This document shows positions 63,138 to 64,000 of a stretch of 64,000 nucleotides of DNA, in pieces (within the stretch, counting starts at the first letter, position 1; each line of letters opens with the position of its first letter). The translations under genes and the position numbers were made by a program. The notes below the pieces were generated by a model. It was not told the origin of the DNA, ran no database searches, and saw nothing but the letters and a program-made list of their open reading frames with translations. This stretch comes from CAITWD01 sp963842065 (GTDB lineage: Bacteria; Actinomycetota; Thermoleophilia; Miltoncostaeales; Miltoncostaeaceae), in the NCBI GenBank assembly GCA_963842065.1, contig CAWJEW010000006.1, forward strand, positions 434,001-498,000, written 5' to 3'.

Positions 63138-63368
63138 GTGCGGCAGCGTGCCAGCTTCGTCACTCGACACCCCCGGCCCCGGGGTCGTCCCAGGATCTGG
63201 ACCGAGCTGCGCGCGAGCGCTGCTGGGGACGTCATCCGGTCCTCGTTATGCGCCGCCGGGGGTCCGGTCGGCAGGCCCCCGGTGCGGGTGGGTGCGTCAT
63301 CGCCGCGCTGGTGCCCAGGCGCCGAGCGTCCTCACCGCTCGCATCCCTGCCCAACACGGTCGCAGACG

Positions 63369-64000
63369 TCACGCACGCTTGGTGATGGTGGTCCGATCAA
63401 CGACGAATTCGCCGGTCCCCTCCGAGAGCAACAGGACCCGCCCGCCGAGCACAACGCGCAGATTCGGCGCCCACCCCACGTCGATCCATAAGGGCCGGCG
63501 GATTCGTGTCGCCCAACGTGCACCAGGCACGAGCGTTCCCTGGTAGACGACCGCGCCGGTGGGTCCTCCCCGACGGACCCCGATCCAGCAGCGCTTTCCG
63601 ACAGCGCTCTCGAGGATCAGCGCCGGCGCCACGGGCGCCCCGTGCGATCGACGGACGGCGTGCGCCGGACGGAGCGGCGTCGGCACCACGCGGAGTGGTC
63701 TCGCCACGGACCGCCCGGACGCGCCCAGCCCGAGCCAGACGAGCGCCGCGGCGAGCACGGCCGCGGTCGCCGCAATTCCGGTGGCGGTCGATCGCCGTCG
63801 GGGCGGCCGCCGCGTGACCCGCCTGACCGGCGACTCGGTTGGCGTTCCCTCGGATGGATCGACAGGGATGAGCCCGTGCTCGGTCGCCAGCTCGTCGCCC
63901 ATCCGATCGTCCAGTTCCCACACCGGCGGATCGGCACCGGGTCCGAGGGGCTCGATCCGGGTCCGCCTTTCGGCGAGATCGACTTCGAGTCGGGTGACGA
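63369..64000 (-). CDS. RodZ/DUF4115-like membrane protein, N-terminus beyond window
   Basis: About 210 residues are visible and the frame is open to the edge. A basic stretch (RRVTRRPPRRRST) leads into one membrane helix and a beta-rich external domain, CWIGVRRGGPTGAVVYQGTL...RRPLWIDVGWAPNLRVVLGG, as in the DUF4115 end of RodZ. RodZ links cell-shape machinery to the wall. The N-terminal HTH is not in view. Confidence 0.6.
   Translation of the reverse strand, partial: VTRLEVDLAERRTRIEPLGPGADPPVWELDDRMGDELATEHGLIPVDPSEGTPTESPVRRVTRRPPRRRSTATGIAATAAVLAAALVWLGLGASGRSVARPLRVVPTPLRPAHAVRRSHGAPVAPALILESAVGKRCWIGVRRGGPTGAVVYQGTLVPGARWATRIRRPLWIDVGWAPNLRVVLGGRVLLLSEGTGEFVVDRTTITKRA

Overview
The window is very GC-rich, with many GTG and TTG starts and ATGA/GTGA stop-start overlaps at most gene junctions. 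It carries type IV pilus genes, a heterodimeric ABC exporter, LMW-PTP, DUF1906/GH25-like wall enzymes and the order alaS-ruvX-mltG-aroE-pilB-pilT-pilC. This fits a deep-branching actinobacterium, most likely Thermoleophilia (Solirubrobacterales or close relatives). That placement is inferred from gene content only; no rRNA gene is present.

Region 1 (1-9.7 kb): a prepilin peptidase cut by the window edge, translationally coupled to a large secreted fibronectin-III protein. Next come two almost identical type IV pilin genes in a 571-bp direct duplication, then rnhA, an M50 site-2 protease with CBS domains, and a metY-metX-metW methionine operon. Region 2 (10-27.6 kb): envelope and accessory genes. 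They are a cupin, a SpoIID/SPOR protein, a LOG-family hydrolase, an LMW-PTP, a histidine phosphatase, a dienelactone hydrolase, an IS481-family insertion sequence, two secreted GH25/DUF1906-like proteins, an M23 endopeptidase, an MFS exporter, a decayed OsmC-like gene, a GH3 hexosaminidase and a frameshifted nitroreductase-like gene. Region 3 (27.8-49.2 kb): a dense core block. It holds the pilus motor and assembly genes (pilB, pilT, pilC), cell wall, DNA and translation genes (aroE, mltG, ruvX, alaS, an IscU-MnmA fusion, aspS, hisS), a frameshifted glutamate formimidoyltransferase and a two-gene ABC exporter.

Region 4 (49.3-61.7 kb): tRNA-Gln and tRNA-Glu, then a tandem array of integrated elements at the 3' end of tRNA-Glu. 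The 17-bp tRNA 3' end (core at 49433, 52379 and 61446) occurs three times, each followed by related arm sequence. Element 1 (about 2.9 kb) carries a degenerate HNH gene and a long-chain acyl-CoA ligase and has no integrase. Element 2 (about 9.1 kb) is a phage-satellite-like unit with integrase, XRE regulator, excisionase-like gene, RecA-fold replication ATPase, HNH, zinc-ribbon proteins and a lone HK97-type prohead protease. It also carries a DUF4926/DUF6883-like pair and a low-GC FkbM methyltransferase. Element 3 is a stub holding only arm sequence and an HNH 3' fragment. Region 5 (61.8-64 kb): a secreted GH5 glycosidase and a RodZ/DUF4115-like membrane protein cut by the window edge.

Four conserved genes (the nitroreductase-like gene, pilT, alaS, ftcD) each carry one single-nucleotide frameshift; in pilT and ftcD it lies in a homopolymer. 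Because alaS is essential, residual sequencing or assembly indels are a more likely cause than biology.
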